Shown here piece after piece: positions 1 to 9,725 of a stretch of DNA of 64,000 bases (positions are counted from its first letter, which is position 1; every line of letters starts with the position of its first letter). A program made the position numbers and the translations under genes. Under the pieces are notes generated by a model that saw only the letters and a list, made by a program, of their open reading frames with translations, was not told the DNA's origin and made no database searches. The DNA is from Gammaproteobacteria bacterium (GTDB taxonomy: Bacteria > Pseudomonadota > Gammaproteobacteria > Steroidobacterales > GCA-2729495): contig JAUHYQ010000006.1 in assembly GCA_030426355.1 (NCBI GenBank), positions 62,001 to 126,000 of the forward strand. Reading direction: 5' to 3'.

Positions 1-835
1 CATTAATCGCGCGCGCTTTCACCCACGCGTAGCGTTCCCAGTCGCGACCGTGCTGCACCAGGTAGTCTTCGAAGGCACCGACGCTGCAAGCCAGCGGACC
101 GCTGTCGCCAAATGGCCTGAGCCGCGCATCAACCCGGTACACAAAACCGTCGGCGGTTTTCTTGCTGAGCAGATTGATCAGACTCTGCGCCAGCCGCCGG
201 AAATACTCTTCGTTGGTCAGCGCGCGATCTCCGTCGGTCTCACCCGACGATGAGTAGATAAAAACCACATCCACATCGGACGAAAAATTGAGCTCGCCGC
301 CGCCGAGCTTGCCCATCGCCACGATAACCAGGGTGGACTCCTCACCGTCCGATCCGCGCGGCACGCCATGACGCTGCTGCAATTGGCTGCTGGCGTACAA
401 ATAGACAGCGCGGACACACGTATCGGCGAGCGCTGACAATTCAGCAAGCATTTCCTGCGTATCGGACCATCCCGCAAGATCCCGAAACAGAATGCGCATT
501 AACTCGCGGTGGCGAAAAATTCTGAGGCGGCGCATAAACGGCGCTTCGCTTTCCGCATCGGGGGCGCCGGATAAAAACAGGGGCTCCAGTTCGCCGGCAT
601 CCAACGGCCTGTGAATGCGGCCAGACTCGATCAGCTCGGCGAAGACCTGCGGGTAACGGGCCAGCACATCGGCAAAGTACTCGCTGCAGACAAGAACACG
701 ATCCAGCTGCGCTGTGACCTTAGCGTCGAGACCTGCGATGCGGGGCCAGTCATCATGCGCGGCCAGACGCTCCCGCGCCTTATTCAGGGCGGGCTGCAAC
801 ACCTGCGGGATACTTTGGCTAACTGGCAACGACAT
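1..835 (-). CDS. glnE: Bifunctional glutamine synthetase adenylyltransferase/adenylyl-removing enzyme, N-terminal part (cut by window edge)
   Basis: GlnE adds AMP to glutamine synthetase and removes it again, tuning ammonia assimilation to the P-II signal. Reading leftward from the ATG at 835, the protein has the GlnE N-terminal arrangement: a segment containing CSEYFADVLARYP, then FRHRELMRILFRDLAGW, then the nucleotidyltransferase signature GKLGGGELNFSSDVDVVF with its paired aspartates. The reading frame is open to the window edge, so about 278 residues of a roughly 900-residue protein are present and the second catalytic half lies outside. No strong Shine-Dalgarno is visible. The gene points the same way as groESL but is separated from it by the groEL terminator. 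Confidence 0.92.
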   Translation of the reverse strand, partial: MSLPVSQSIPQVLQPALNKARERLAAHDDWPRIAGLDAKVTAQLDRVLVCSEYFADVLARYPQVFAELIESGRIHRPLDAGELEPLFLSGAPDAESEAPFMRRLRIFRHRELMRILFRDLAGWSDTQEMLAELSALADTCVRAVYLYASSQLQQRHGVPRGSDGEESTLVIVAMGKLGGGELNFSSDVDVVFIYSSSGETDGDRALTNEEYFRRLAQSLINLLSKKTADGFVYRVDARLRPFGDSGPLACSVGAFEDYLVQHGRDWERYAWVKARAIN

Positions 836-900
836 AGCTGTTAAAGGTGCACGAGTGCGAACCACCATGCAACGTCACTTTTACAATCACTTTCACTTAC

Positions 901-935
901 ACAAAAAACCCCGCGCCGGTATTCCGGGCGGGGTT
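901..935 (-). terminator. Rho-independent terminator of groESL
   Basis: AACCCCGC (907-914) pairs with GCGGGGTT (928-935), and an inner CCGG/CCGG stem closes on a TATT loop. Read on the minus strand, the hairpin is followed directly by a T-run (complement of 903-908). It lies about 27 bases past the groEL stop codon. On the plus strand no T-run follows, so it acts in the groESL direction. Confidence 0.88.
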
Positions 936-961
936 CTTGTGTTTCGCGATGACGAAGCGGC

Positions 962-2614
<1,653 letters not shown>

Positions 2615-2663
2615 TTACGGGTTACCGGGCAAGCCGGCGAAAAAACAGATTCTTTGCGGCGAG

Positions 2664-2951
2664 TTACTCGATAACCGCCATGACGTCGTCTTCTTTCATA
2701 ACCAGAAGCTCTTCGCCATCAACCTTGACCTCGGTGCCGCTGTATTTGCCAAACAACACCGTGTCCCCAACCTTGACGTCCAGCGCACGGATGCTGCCGT
2801 CATCAAGATGCTTGCCGTTGCCGACAGCGATGACTTCGCCTTTGATCGGCTTTTCGGCAGCTGAATCGGGGATCACAATGCCGCCGGCCGACATACGCTC
2901 TTCTTCCATGCGCTTGACGATAATCCGGTCATGAAGCGGACGAATATTCAT
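2664..2951 (-). CDS. groES: Co-chaperonin GroES (10 kDa)
   Basis: GroES caps the GroEL ring. The 95-residue protein begins [14 protein letters not shown] and carries the mobile-loop region (about residues 17-33, [18 protein letters not shown]) and the VAVGNGK-type turn, all standard. The ATG has a reasonable ribosome site (AGGAGTT in the transcript, a few bases upstream). It is the first gene of the groES-groEL operon; the leader between the CIRCE element and the start codon is about 85 bases long. Confidence 0.98.
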   Translation of the reverse strand: MNIRPLHDRIIVKRMEEERMSAGGIVIPDSAAEKPIKGEVIAVGNGKHLDDGSIRALDVKVGDTVLFGKYSGTEVKVDGEELLVMKEDDVMAVIE

Positions 2952-3035
2952 TTCTGAACTCCTAAAATGGTTCTAAATACTGTGAAAAAATCCGTGGAGA
3001 GCGCGTGAGAAAAGACCTTCAGGCACTTTTTATCT

Positions 3036-3062
3036 TTAGCACTCACCTGCGAGGAGTGCTAA
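3036..3062 (-). promoter_or_regulatory. CIRCE operator (HrcA binding site) of groESL
   Basis: The sequence is a perfect CIRCE inverted repeat, TTAGCACTC-N9-GAGTGCTAA, with half-sites at 3036-3044 and 3054-3062. CIRCE is the operator of the HrcA heat-shock repressor. It sits upstream of groES and starts at the last base of the -10 hexamer, where a bound repressor would block initiation. hrcA itself is not in the window. Confidence 0.95.
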
Positions 3063-3090
3063 TAATAGGGGCGGATTTTGGGATTTCAAG
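3062..3090 (-). promoter_or_regulatory. groESL promoter with overlapping sigma70- and sigma32-type elements
   Basis: On the minus strand TTGAAA (3084-3089) is followed after 16 bases by TATTAT (3062-3067), a good sigma70 pair. The same bases also read CTTGAAA (3084-3090)-N12-CCCCTATT, close to the sigma32 heat-shock pattern. The -10 abuts the CIRCE element. Dual positive (sigma32) and negative (HrcA) heat control is inferred from these overlapping motifs. Confidence 0.75.
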
Positions 3091-3189
3091 GGTTAGAAGC
3101 AGTTCCATGACAGATATTCTGCCGGCGGGTATGCTTGCGGCGCGTGGAATGGCCCGGCAGGCAGTCGGGCGTGGAGGCTGCATCGCAGC

Positions 3190-3525
3190 ATGACGGGCAC
3201 TGAGGCGGGAAAATTGATGCTGGTCTATTGCACCTGCCCGGACGAGCGGGTTGGTGCAGCGCTGGCAACGTATCTGGTTGAGCAAGGCCTGGCAGGCTGC
3301 GTCAACGTATTGCCGGGCATAACCTCTATATACAAGTGGCACGGCGAAATGAAGACCGGCAGCGAAGCGCTGCTGTTGATTAAGTGCACGGCGGAAAAAT
3401 ACGCCGCCGTCGAGGCTGCGATTAAAGACCGCCATCCTTATGAACTCGCTGAGATAATCGCCGTCTCAATAGACGCAGGTTTACCGGCGTACCTGGACTG
3501 GATCCGGGAAGAGACCGATGTTTAG
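3190..3525 (+). CDS. cutA: Divalent-cation tolerance protein CutA
   Basis: This is a small trimeric cytoplasmic protein of the CutA1 family, linked to copper/divalent-metal tolerance although its molecular role is unsettled. The family features are present: LVYCTCPDERVGAALA at the start, GCVNVLPGITSIYKWHGE in the middle, and the DRHPYELAEIIAVSI block followed by YLDWI near the end. The ATG at 3190 gives 111 residues; an internal ATG at 3217 would give a form starting at MLVYC, closer to the usual family start. Its last 8 bases overlap dsbD, implying a cutA-dsbD operon as found in many gammaproteobacteria. Confidence 0.93.
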   Translation: MTGTEAGKLMLVYCTCPDERVGAALATYLVEQGLAGCVNVLPGITSIYKWHGEMKTGSEALLLIKCTAEKYAAVEAAIKDRHPYELAEIIAVSIDAGLPAYLDWIREETDV

Positions 3526-5749
3526 AAAACGTAATATGAATTCGATGATTAACTTTCGGGCGCGACTGCGCACGGCTGCATGGCTGGCCGCGATGCTGTT
3601 CGCGACGACGGTGCAAGCCGAACGCGAAATAAAACGGCCCGAGCAAGTGTTTCTCTATGAAGCAAACACCGTGGGGTCAGAGTTATTCGTCAACTGGACT
3701 ATCGAAGACGGTTACTACCTTTATCGCGACAAAATGAAGTTTATCGCCGATGGCGTTGAATTCGGTGCGCCGGTATGGCCCGCGGGCGAGATCCATGCGG
3801 ATGAGTTTTTCGGCGAACAGGTTGTGTTTCGCGGCAAGATTACGGTGCGTGTTCCGGTAACTGCCGTCAGCACTTCGGCAGACCAAACGGAAGTGGAGAT
3901 TCGTTCGCAGGGCTGCGCCGACTTTGGTTTGTGCTATCCACCCCAAAAGTGGAGAGCCGTCGTCCGCACCCCGTCCGGGCCAACACAAAACAGTTCCTTG
4001 TTATCCGGCACAGCAGGCTCACAGGCTAGCGGCGCGGCAAGCTTGCTAGGCGGCCGCGAAACCGATGAGCCACTGCGCAGCGAAGCGGCCTTTATGCCCA
4101 GTCTCACCGTGGTGGATCCTTTCACTCTGGAGGTGCGCTGGGATATCGCTCCCGGCTACTACCTTTACAAGAAGGACTTTGCAGTTACCGGCCCGGACAA
4201 TGTTCAGGTGGGTGCACTGCAATTACCGCAGGGCACAATGGTCGATGACTTGGAATACGGCGAAGTCGAAGTGTTTTTCGACTCGGTTGTTTTTCGTGCC
4301 CCGCTGTCCAGAAACGCGGATGCGCTGCGCGCAGAATTTGCGCTGGCCTACCAGGGCTGCAAAGAAGACAGCATCTGCTATCCGCCTGATGTCGCTGTGC
4401 TGAGCGTTACATTGCCAGCGGCGACTGCCGCCAGCGTGCCGGATGCGCCGGTCTCGGAGCAGGCGCGGCTGTTTGGCGTGGTGGCCGATGCCAGCCTGGC
4501 CACCGTCACAATGGTTTTTCTGGGGCTTGGCCTGCTGCTGGCCTTCTCGCCCTGCTGCCTGCCGATGGTGCCGATCCTGTCGGGCATCATCGCCGGCCAG
4601 GGCGACAACATCACAACCGCACGTTCATTCCTGCTGTCCCTCAGTTACGTAATGGGTATGGCGCTCACTTATACGATCGCGGGCGCGATTGTGGGTGCCG
4701 CCGGCGGTTCTATCAGCGCAGCCTTGCAAACACCGGTTGTGATCAGCCTGGTGGCGCTGATGTTTGTGGTGCTGTCGCTCGCCATGTTCGGCGTGTATGA
4801 ACTGCAACTTCCGGCTAGCCTGCAAACCCGGCTCACAGCACTCGGCAGCAAGGGTAAAGCGGGCTCCTACATCGGCACTGCGGCCATGGGGGCGGTCTCG
4901 GCTCTGGTTGTCAGTACCTGCGTGGCACCGCCGCTGGTTGCCGCACTTACCGTGATTGCGCAAACCGGTGACGTCGCGCGGGGCGCTTTTGCGCTGTTCG
5001 CGCTGAGTATGGGTATGGGCATTCCGCTGCTGGTGTTTGGCACCTCAGCCGGCAAATTATTACCTAAAGCCGGGCCGTGGATGAACAACATCAAAGCGGT
5101 GTTTGGTTTCATGTTGCTGGGCCTGGCGATTTGGATGCTGGATCGGTTCCTACCGGGCGTTGTCACCATGGCGCTATACGCCGCGCTGGCGGTATTCGCC
5201 GGCGTATGGTTTGGCGCGCTGACCCGGTTGGAAAGCTCCGCCACGCGCGGCGCGCTGATTGGCAAAACCTGCGGCGTAATTATGCTGGGTTACGGTCTGG
5301 CGTTGGGCATAGGCGCGCTCAGCGGTGCGACCAACCCACTGCAGCCGCTCGCGCGCCTTACCGGCGAAGCCCACGAGGAGCGCCACCTGCCCTTTGCAGT
5401 CATAAAATCGGTGGATGACTTCGAAGCCGCGAGACAGCGGGCGGTAGCCAACAATCAACCGTTGATGCTCGATTTCTACGCCGACTGGTGTGTTTCGTGC
5501 AAAGAAATGGAAGCCTGGACCTTCACAGACGATCGCGTGCACGCAGCGCTGGCCGACACATTGCTTGTTCAGGCGGACGTGACCGCGAATGATGAGGTTG
5601 ATCAGGCATTGCTCGAATACTTCGGTATTTTCGGCCCGCCTACCATTGTTTTCTATGGTCGCGACGGGCGCGAAGTCATCGATCAGCGCGTAATTGGCTA
5701 CATGGCTACGGACGATTTTATCGCCCACCTGGACTACGTGTTGCGGTAA
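3518..5749 (+). CDS. dsbD: Thiol:disulfide interchange protein DsbD with duplicated N-terminal domain
   Basis: DsbD carries electrons from cytoplasmic thioredoxin across the inner membrane to periplasmic isomerases and cytochrome-maturation proteins. It has a signal peptide (residues about 15-34), a periplasmic alpha domain with C133-x5-C139, a second alpha-type domain with C281-x5-C287 (both followed by YPP), an eight-helix membrane core with the FSPCCLP and STCVAPP cysteines (C346/C347, C468), and a C-terminal thioredoxin domain with WCVSC (C658, C661). At 743 residues it is much longer than E. coli DsbD (565), mainly because of the duplicated alpha domain. GGGAAGAG lies just before the ATG; the start overlaps cutA by 8 bases. 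Confidence 0.93.
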   Translation: MFRKRNMNSMINFRARLRTAAWLAAMLFATTVQAEREIKRPEQVFLYEANTVGSELFVNWTIEDGYYLYRDKMKFIADGVEFGAPVWPAGEIHADEFFGEQVVFRGKITVRVPVTAVSTSADQTEVEIRSQGCADFGLCYPPQKWRAVVRTPSGPTQNSSLLSGTAGSQASGAASLLGGRETDEPLRSEAAFMPSLTVVDPFTLEVRWDIAPGYYLYKKDFAVTGPDNVQVGALQLPQGTMVDDLEYGEVEVFFDSVVFRAPLSRNADALRAEFALAYQGCKEDSICYPPDVAVLSVTLPAATAASVPDAPVSEQARLFGVVADASLATVTMVFLGLGLLLAFSPCCLPMVPILSGIIAGQGDNITTARSFLLSLSYVMGMALTYTIAGAIVGAAGGSISAALQTPVVISLVALMFVVLSLAMFGVYELQLPASLQTRLTALGSKGKAGSYIGTAAMGAVSALVVSTCVAPPLVAALTVIAQTGDVARGAFALFALSMGMGIPLLVFGTSAGKLLPKAGPWMNNIKAVFGFMLLGLAIWMLDRFLPGVVTMALYAALAVFAGVWFGALTRLESSATRGALIGKTCGVIMLGYGLALGIGALSGATNPLQPLARLTGEAHEERHLPFAVIKSVDDFEAARQRAVANNQPLMLDFYADWCVSCKEMEAWTFTDDRVHAALADTLLVQADVTANDEVDQALLEYFGIFGPPTIVFYGRDGREVIDQRVIGYMATDDFIAHLDYVLR

Positions 5750-5758
5750 TCTGCGCGT

Positions 5759-6556
5759 ATGGAAACCATACGCTTCGAGCCGCTTTGGGATGCTCGCGAG
5801 GCACTGCATAAGCAGTTCATTGCCGCGCGGCCCTTCCCGCATCTGATCATCGAGAATTTTCTCCGCCCCGAACTGCTGCCCGACATTCTTGCGGCAATTC
5901 ACACAGCCAGCCAGACGCGCGTTACCCAAAGCAAAGATCTGGTATTTGCGAAAGAAAAATACGAATTCCCACAGCTGGAAGACGTGCATCCGCTGCTGGC
6001 AAAGCTGCGTGAAGAGTTACTGGATACCCGTTTTAGCGCGTGGCTGGCAGCCCTGGCCGGACAAGAGGTCTTTATTGACCCTGATTTTGTCGGCGGCGGG
6101 GTGCATCAGGGTGGTCGCGGCAGCTATCTGGACATGCATGCCGATTTTAATCTGCATCCCATCAATAACCAGTGGCAACGGCACCTGAATATATTGCTGT
6201 ACCTGAATCCGGAGTGGCGGCCTGACATGGGCGGACAACTGAAATTGCGAAGCGCGGAAACGGGCAACGAAGCGTTGGTTGAACCCGTGCTTAATCGCTG
6301 CGTCATTATGCTTGCACAGGAACACACGCTGCACGGCTATGCGCCGATCAACTTTCCAGCAGGCACCTTCAGAACATCAATTGCCGCTTATGCATACATG
6401 CATCAGGACGGCTCCGCGGCTTACCGTCCAACCGTGTGGCATCCCGAGAACGCACCACTGCACCGGCAATTGCTGGCGCGTATCAGCCCCGGATTGGTGA
6501 AACTCAAAAATAAATGGTTTGGCTCGCGAACGGCGCGAGCTGCCCGGCGAAACTGA
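5759..6556 (+). CDS. 2-oxoglutarate/Fe(II)-dependent oxygenase (prolyl-4-hydroxylase-like)
   Basis: This is a putative 265-residue cytoplasmic dioxygenase. The double-stranded beta-helix iron site is visible: the HxD pair in LDMHADFN (about residues 128-130), a distal histidine in AQEHTLHGY, and the 2-oxoglutarate-binding arginine in GTFRTSIAAY a few residues later. This matches the 2OG-FeII_Oxy_3/proline-hydroxylase-like family. The basic C-terminus (SRTARAARRN) may be flexible. It begins 9 bases after dsbD, so it may be cotranscribed. The substrate is unknown; protein or small-molecule hydroxylation are both possible. Confidence 0.8.
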   Translation: METIRFEPLWDAREALHKQFIAARPFPHLIIENFLRPELLPDILAAIHTASQTRVTQSKDLVFAKEKYEFPQLEDVHPLLAKLREELLDTRFSAWLAALAGQEVFIDPDFVGGGVHQGGRGSYLDMHADFNLHPINNQWQRHLNILLYLNPEWRPDMGGQLKLRSAETGNEALVEPVLNRCVIMLAQEHTLHGYAPINFPAGTFRTSIAAYAYMHQDGSAAYRPTVWHPENAPLHRQLLARISPGLVKLKNKWFGSRTARAARRN

Positions 6557-6616
6557 AGGCCCGGGAAACTCATGTATAGTCTTGCCGTGCATAGTTTAAG
6601 GGCCTAGGGGCACGAC

Positions 6617-7045
6617 ATGTCTTGGTGGGGATGGATGATTTTTGGTGCTCTGATGCTCGGTGCAGAACTGCTGGGCGTGGATGCCGCTTTCTATTTGGTG
6701 TTTCTCGGCGTGGCCGCCCTGCTGACCGGGTTTGTCGATCTCTCGGGTGCGGGTCTGGAACCCTGGGCTGAGTGGCTGCTGTTTTCCGGCCTTTCACTGA
6801 TTACGATGGTGGTATTCAGGCGGCGTCTGTACGAGAAATTTCGCGGGGTCGCTCAGGATTATCCGGAAGGGCCGAGTGCTGACTTCCTGACGCTGGCCCA
6901 CACATTGCAACCCGGCGAATCTGGCAGACAGGAATTCCACGGCTCGGAATGGACCGTGCACAATCAGGGCACTGAAACTTTAGAAAAGGGCAAGCGCGTA
7001 AAAATCATGCGCGTGGAAAGCCTGACGCTGATCGTTGGCGAATAA
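6617..7045 (+). CDS. NfeD-family membrane protein (short form)
   Basis: The 142-residue protein has two or three N-terminal hydrophobic helices (residues 1-70) and a C-terminal beta-barrel OB-like domain ending KRVKIMRVESLTLIVGE, the layout of short NfeD (YbbK/NfeD1b). NfeD proteins pair with SPFH proteins and are thought to help organise membrane microdomains. The SPFH gene follows 36 bases downstream, supporting a two-gene unit. The ATG follows AGGGGCACGAC, an acceptable ribosome site. TATAGT at 6575-6580 could be a -10 element; a convincing -35 was not found. Confidence 0.82.
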   Translation: MSWWGWMIFGALMLGAELLGVDAAFYLVFLGVAALLTGFVDLSGAGLEPWAEWLLFSGLSLITMVVFRRRLYEKFRGVAQDYPEGPSADFLTLAHTLQPGESGRQEFHGSEWTVHNQGTETLEKGKRVKIMRVESLTLIVGE

Positions 7046-7081
7046 TACAAATAAGCACCACTAAGCGGGAGGAGAGACCCT

Positions 7082-8026
7082 ATGGAAAACACTGCTTTCT
7101 TTGTGGCGATTACCGTCGCAGTTATCGTCATCATTGTTCTCGCCAAGACGGCGGTTATTGTCCCCCAGCAAAGTGCTTTTGTTATTGAGAACCTCGGCAA
7201 ATACAGCCGCACACTGCGCGCCGGCTTTCATATACTTATTCCATTTATAGAGCGCGCGGCTTACAGGCATAGCCTGAAAGAACTCGCCATCGATATTCCT
7301 GAACAAGTCTGCATCACCAAAGACAATGTGCAGGTTGGGGTTGACGGGGTTTTGTACATGCAGGTGCTGGACCCTGAAAGGGCCTCATACGGCATTACGG
7401 ATTATGGGTTTGCCATATCGCAGCTCGCGCAAACCACACTGCGTTCGGAGATCGGCAAGATTGATCTCGATCGCACCTTTGAAGAACGCGGCGCCATTAA
7501 CGCCAATGTGGTGCAAGAACTGGACAAAGCTTCGGACCCTTGGGGGGTCAAAGTTCTGCGGTACGAGATTAAAAACATCAATCCGCCGCGGGATGTGATT
7601 ACGGCGATGGAGAAGCAAATGCGCGCGGAGCGTGAAAAACGCGCCGTGGTGCTGACGTCAGAAGGTGAACGCGATGCGAATATCAACGAGGCCGAAGGCG
7701 AAAAGCAACGGGTAATCAAACAATCCGAGGCCGCGAAACAACAGCAGATTAACGAGGCACAAGGTCAGGCTGAAGCCATTCTTGCAGTTGCCACGGCGAC
7801 TGCGGAAGGCCTGAAGCGGGTTGCAACCGCGCTGACCACTGACGGTGGCGATGCCGCGATGAAGCTGCGAATTGCGGAGGACTACGTAAAGCAGTTTGGC
7901 AAACTGGCCAAAGAATCAAATACGCTGATAGTGCCGGCATCGCTTAGTGACCTCTCGTCGATGATTGCGCTGGCCACTACGATTGTTAAAGACAAGCCGG
8001 GCAATCCGCCCGCGACCGTTGGATAA
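7082..8026 (+). CDS. SPFH/Band 7 membrane protein (stomatin/QmcA type)
   Basis: An N-terminal membrane anchor (residues 5-25) is followed by the SPFH domain (about 25-190, containing VIVPQQSAFVIENLGKY and NVQVGVDGVLYMQV) and a long helical, Glu/Gln/Ala-rich coiled coil (about 190-260, EGEKQRVIKQSEAAKQQQ). Stomatin-type proteins oligomerise at the inner membrane and modulate membrane proteases and local lipid order. GGAGGAG lies 8 bases before the ATG. The upstream NfeD partner is the usual neighbour. At 314 residues the length is normal. Confidence 0.9.
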   Translation: MENTAFFVAITVAVIVIIVLAKTAVIVPQQSAFVIENLGKYSRTLRAGFHILIPFIERAAYRHSLKELAIDIPEQVCITKDNVQVGVDGVLYMQVLDPERASYGITDYGFAISQLAQTTLRSEIGKIDLDRTFEERGAINANVVQELDKASDPWGVKVLRYEIKNINPPRDVITAMEKQMRAEREKRAVVLTSEGERDANINEAEGEKQRVIKQSEAAKQQQINEAQGQAEAILAVATATAEGLKRVATALTTDGGDAAMKLRIAEDYVKQFGKLAKESNTLIVPASLSDLSSMIALATTIVKDKPGNPPATVG

Positions 8027-8037
8027 CGGGTTGGGCC

Positions 8038-8652
8038 ATGAACGCCTGGGTCAGAAACACTCTGTTTGGAGTGGCACTAATCTGTTCTGCCGTTCTCGGC
8101 ATGCGGCTGTATCTGGAGCTGCAGGCGCGCGCTACCTCCGATGATGGACTCCCCGAAGCAGGGCAATTACGCGGCGCGCCCGAAAACCTGCCGGCGTTTT
8201 CATTGCACGATGTTGCGGGGAATCTGCGGCGCATAGACGAGTGGTCGGGACAACCGTTGTTAATCAATTTCTGGGCCACCTGGTGTGCGCCGTGCAGACG
8301 CGAGATTCCGTTGTTGCAGGATTTGCACGCGCGGGAATCACTCAGCGGAATACAGGTTGTCGGTGTTGCCATTGATCGACAAAGCGATGTGGAACTGTTT
8401 CTGGCGGAGTACGGCGTAACCTATCCCAATCTGGTGGGCGAAGCCGATGCCATGCAAGTCAGCAGCCTGTTCGGGCTTGATGGTTTGGGCCTGCCTTTTT
8501 CGGCACTGAGCGGCGGGGATGGAAAAATCCTGACCGTGCACATAGGTGAAATCGATGCCCGGCAAATGACCGCTTTGGTAGCCATCTCGCAAGCCTATGA
8601 AAACGGACAGCTGTCACTGGTTGCAGCGCGCCAGAAACTGGCCGGCATCTGA
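8038..8652 (+). CDS. TlpA/ResA-like periplasmic thioredoxin
   Basis: The 204-residue protein is a membrane-anchored thiol-disulfide oxidoreductase. An N-terminal hydrophobic segment (residues 8-25) acts as signal anchor. A TlpA-type fold follows, with LPAFSLHDVAGNLRRIDEW, then NFWATWCAPCRREIPLL holding the CAPC redox pair, and GLPFSALSGGDGKI containing the cis-proline region. It starts 12 bases after the SPFH gene. Such proteins reduce apocytochrome c or other periplasmic thiols, probably drawing electrons from DsbD, also encoded nearby. The exact partner cannot be told from sequence. Confidence 0.87.
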   Translation: MNAWVRNTLFGVALICSAVLGMRLYLELQARATSDDGLPEAGQLRGAPENLPAFSLHDVAGNLRRIDEWSGQPLLINFWATWCAPCRREIPLLQDLHARESLSGIQVVGVAIDRQSDVELFLAEYGVTYPNLVGEADAMQVSSLFGLDGLGLPFSALSGGDGKILTVHIGEIDARQMTALVAISQAYENGQLSLVAARQKLAGI

Positions 8653-8746
8653 CGGGCAACTCATATAAAAAAATCATGGAAAAAGCTTTAAATTGCTGCG
8701 AATTCCGTTAATATTGCGGCTATCTTGCAGTTAATTTTGAGTATTG

Positions 8747-9190
8747 ATGGCCTCCATTCTGCTGCTCAATGGCCCCAACCTGAACCTGCTTGGCACGCGC
8801 GAGCCGGAACTCTATGGAGCCACTACCCTCGCTGACATTGAAACGGGCCTGCGCGACCAGGCCGCCGCGCTTGGCCACGCTTTCGACTGCCTGCAAAGCA
8901 ACGCGGAAGCGGCATTGGTGGATCGCGTGCAGGCCGCTGCCGGCAGGGTCGATTTCATCCTGATCAACCCGGGCGCGTTCACGCACACCAGCGTGGCGCT
9001 GCGTGACGCATTACTGGGCGTCGCCATCCCCTTCATAGAAATTCATATCAGCAACATTCACGCACGCGAAGAGTTTCGCCGCCAATCGTATTTTTCCGAT
9101 GTGGCTGCGGGGGTAATTGCGGGGCTGGGTCCGCAAGGTTATGGCCTTGCGATGCAGGCTGCTGACTCGTTACTAAAATCCAAGGCCTGA
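8747..9190 (+). CDS. aroQ: Type II 3-dehydroquinate dehydratase
   Basis: AroQ converts 3-dehydroquinate to 3-dehydroshikimate in the shikimate pathway and forms dodecamers. The hallmarks are [19 protein letters not shown] with its active-site Asn, Arg and Tyr, [17 protein letters not shown], and [14 protein letters not shown] with the catalytic His. The ATG at 8747 gives 147 residues; a TTG immediately before it is in frame but is a weaker start. No strong Shine-Dalgarno is visible. aroQ upstream of accB-accC is a common gammaproteobacterial order. Confidence 0.96.
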   Translation: MASILLLNGPNLNLLGTREPELYGATTLADIETGLRDQAAALGHAFDCLQSNAEAALVDRVQAAAGRVDFILINPGAFTHTSVALRDALLGVAIPFIEIHISNIHAREEFRRQSYFSDVAAGVIAGLGPQGYGLAMQAADSLLKSKA

Positions 9191-9228
9191 CTCGTCGGCC
9201 AGGCCGCTCTTACCAGGAAAGTCGTCAC

Positions 9229-9699
9229 ATGGACATCAGAAAAGTCAAAAAACTGATCGAACTGCTGGAGGAGTCCGGCATCGCGGAAATTGAAATCACC
9301 GAAGGCGAAGAGTCGGTGCGCATCAGCCGTTATCCGCAGGGCAACGGTGGCGCAGTGCAGATGCCTCCAATGTACATGCCGGCGCAGGCACCGTCACATG
9401 TAGCAGCACCCATCGCGCAAGCAGACACCGCGCTGCAATCGCCCGCCGACGCACCCGTTGCCGACGGCCAGGCGGTCGCCTCACCCATGGTCGGCACGTT
9501 TTACCGGGCTGCTTCACCGGAAGCCGACCCCTTTGTTAAGCCGGGGGACAGCGTCGGCGTAGGCGACGTACTTTGCATTATCGAAGCCATGAAAATGATG
9601 AATCAGATTGAATCGGAAGTGGCAGGTACTGTACTCAGCGTAGAAGTGGAGAACGGTGAGGCCGTCGAATTCGGTCAGGTACTGTTCAAAATTGGCTAA
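9229..9699 (+). CDS. accB: Biotin carboxyl carrier protein of acetyl-CoA carboxylase
   Basis: AccB carries the biotin that shuttles CO2 between biotin carboxylase and the carboxyltransferase in the first step of fatty-acid synthesis. The 156-residue protein has an N-terminal helical part ([15 protein letters not shown]), a Pro/Ala-rich linker (about 40-80), and a C-terminal biotinyl domain with [13 protein letters not shown], whose EAMKM lysine is biotinylated. GGAAAG precedes the ATG. It forms an operon with accC 26 bases downstream. Confidence 0.97.
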   Translation: MDIRKVKKLIELLEESGIAEIEITEGEESVRISRYPQGNGGAVQMPPMYMPAQAPSHVAAPIAQADTALQSPADAPVADGQAVASPMVGTFYRAASPEADPFVKPGDSVGVGDVLCIIEAMKMMNQIESEVAGTVLSVEVENGEAVEFGQVLFKIG

Positions 9700-9725
9700 C
9701 ACTCTCAAGAAAAAAAGAACCCGAC

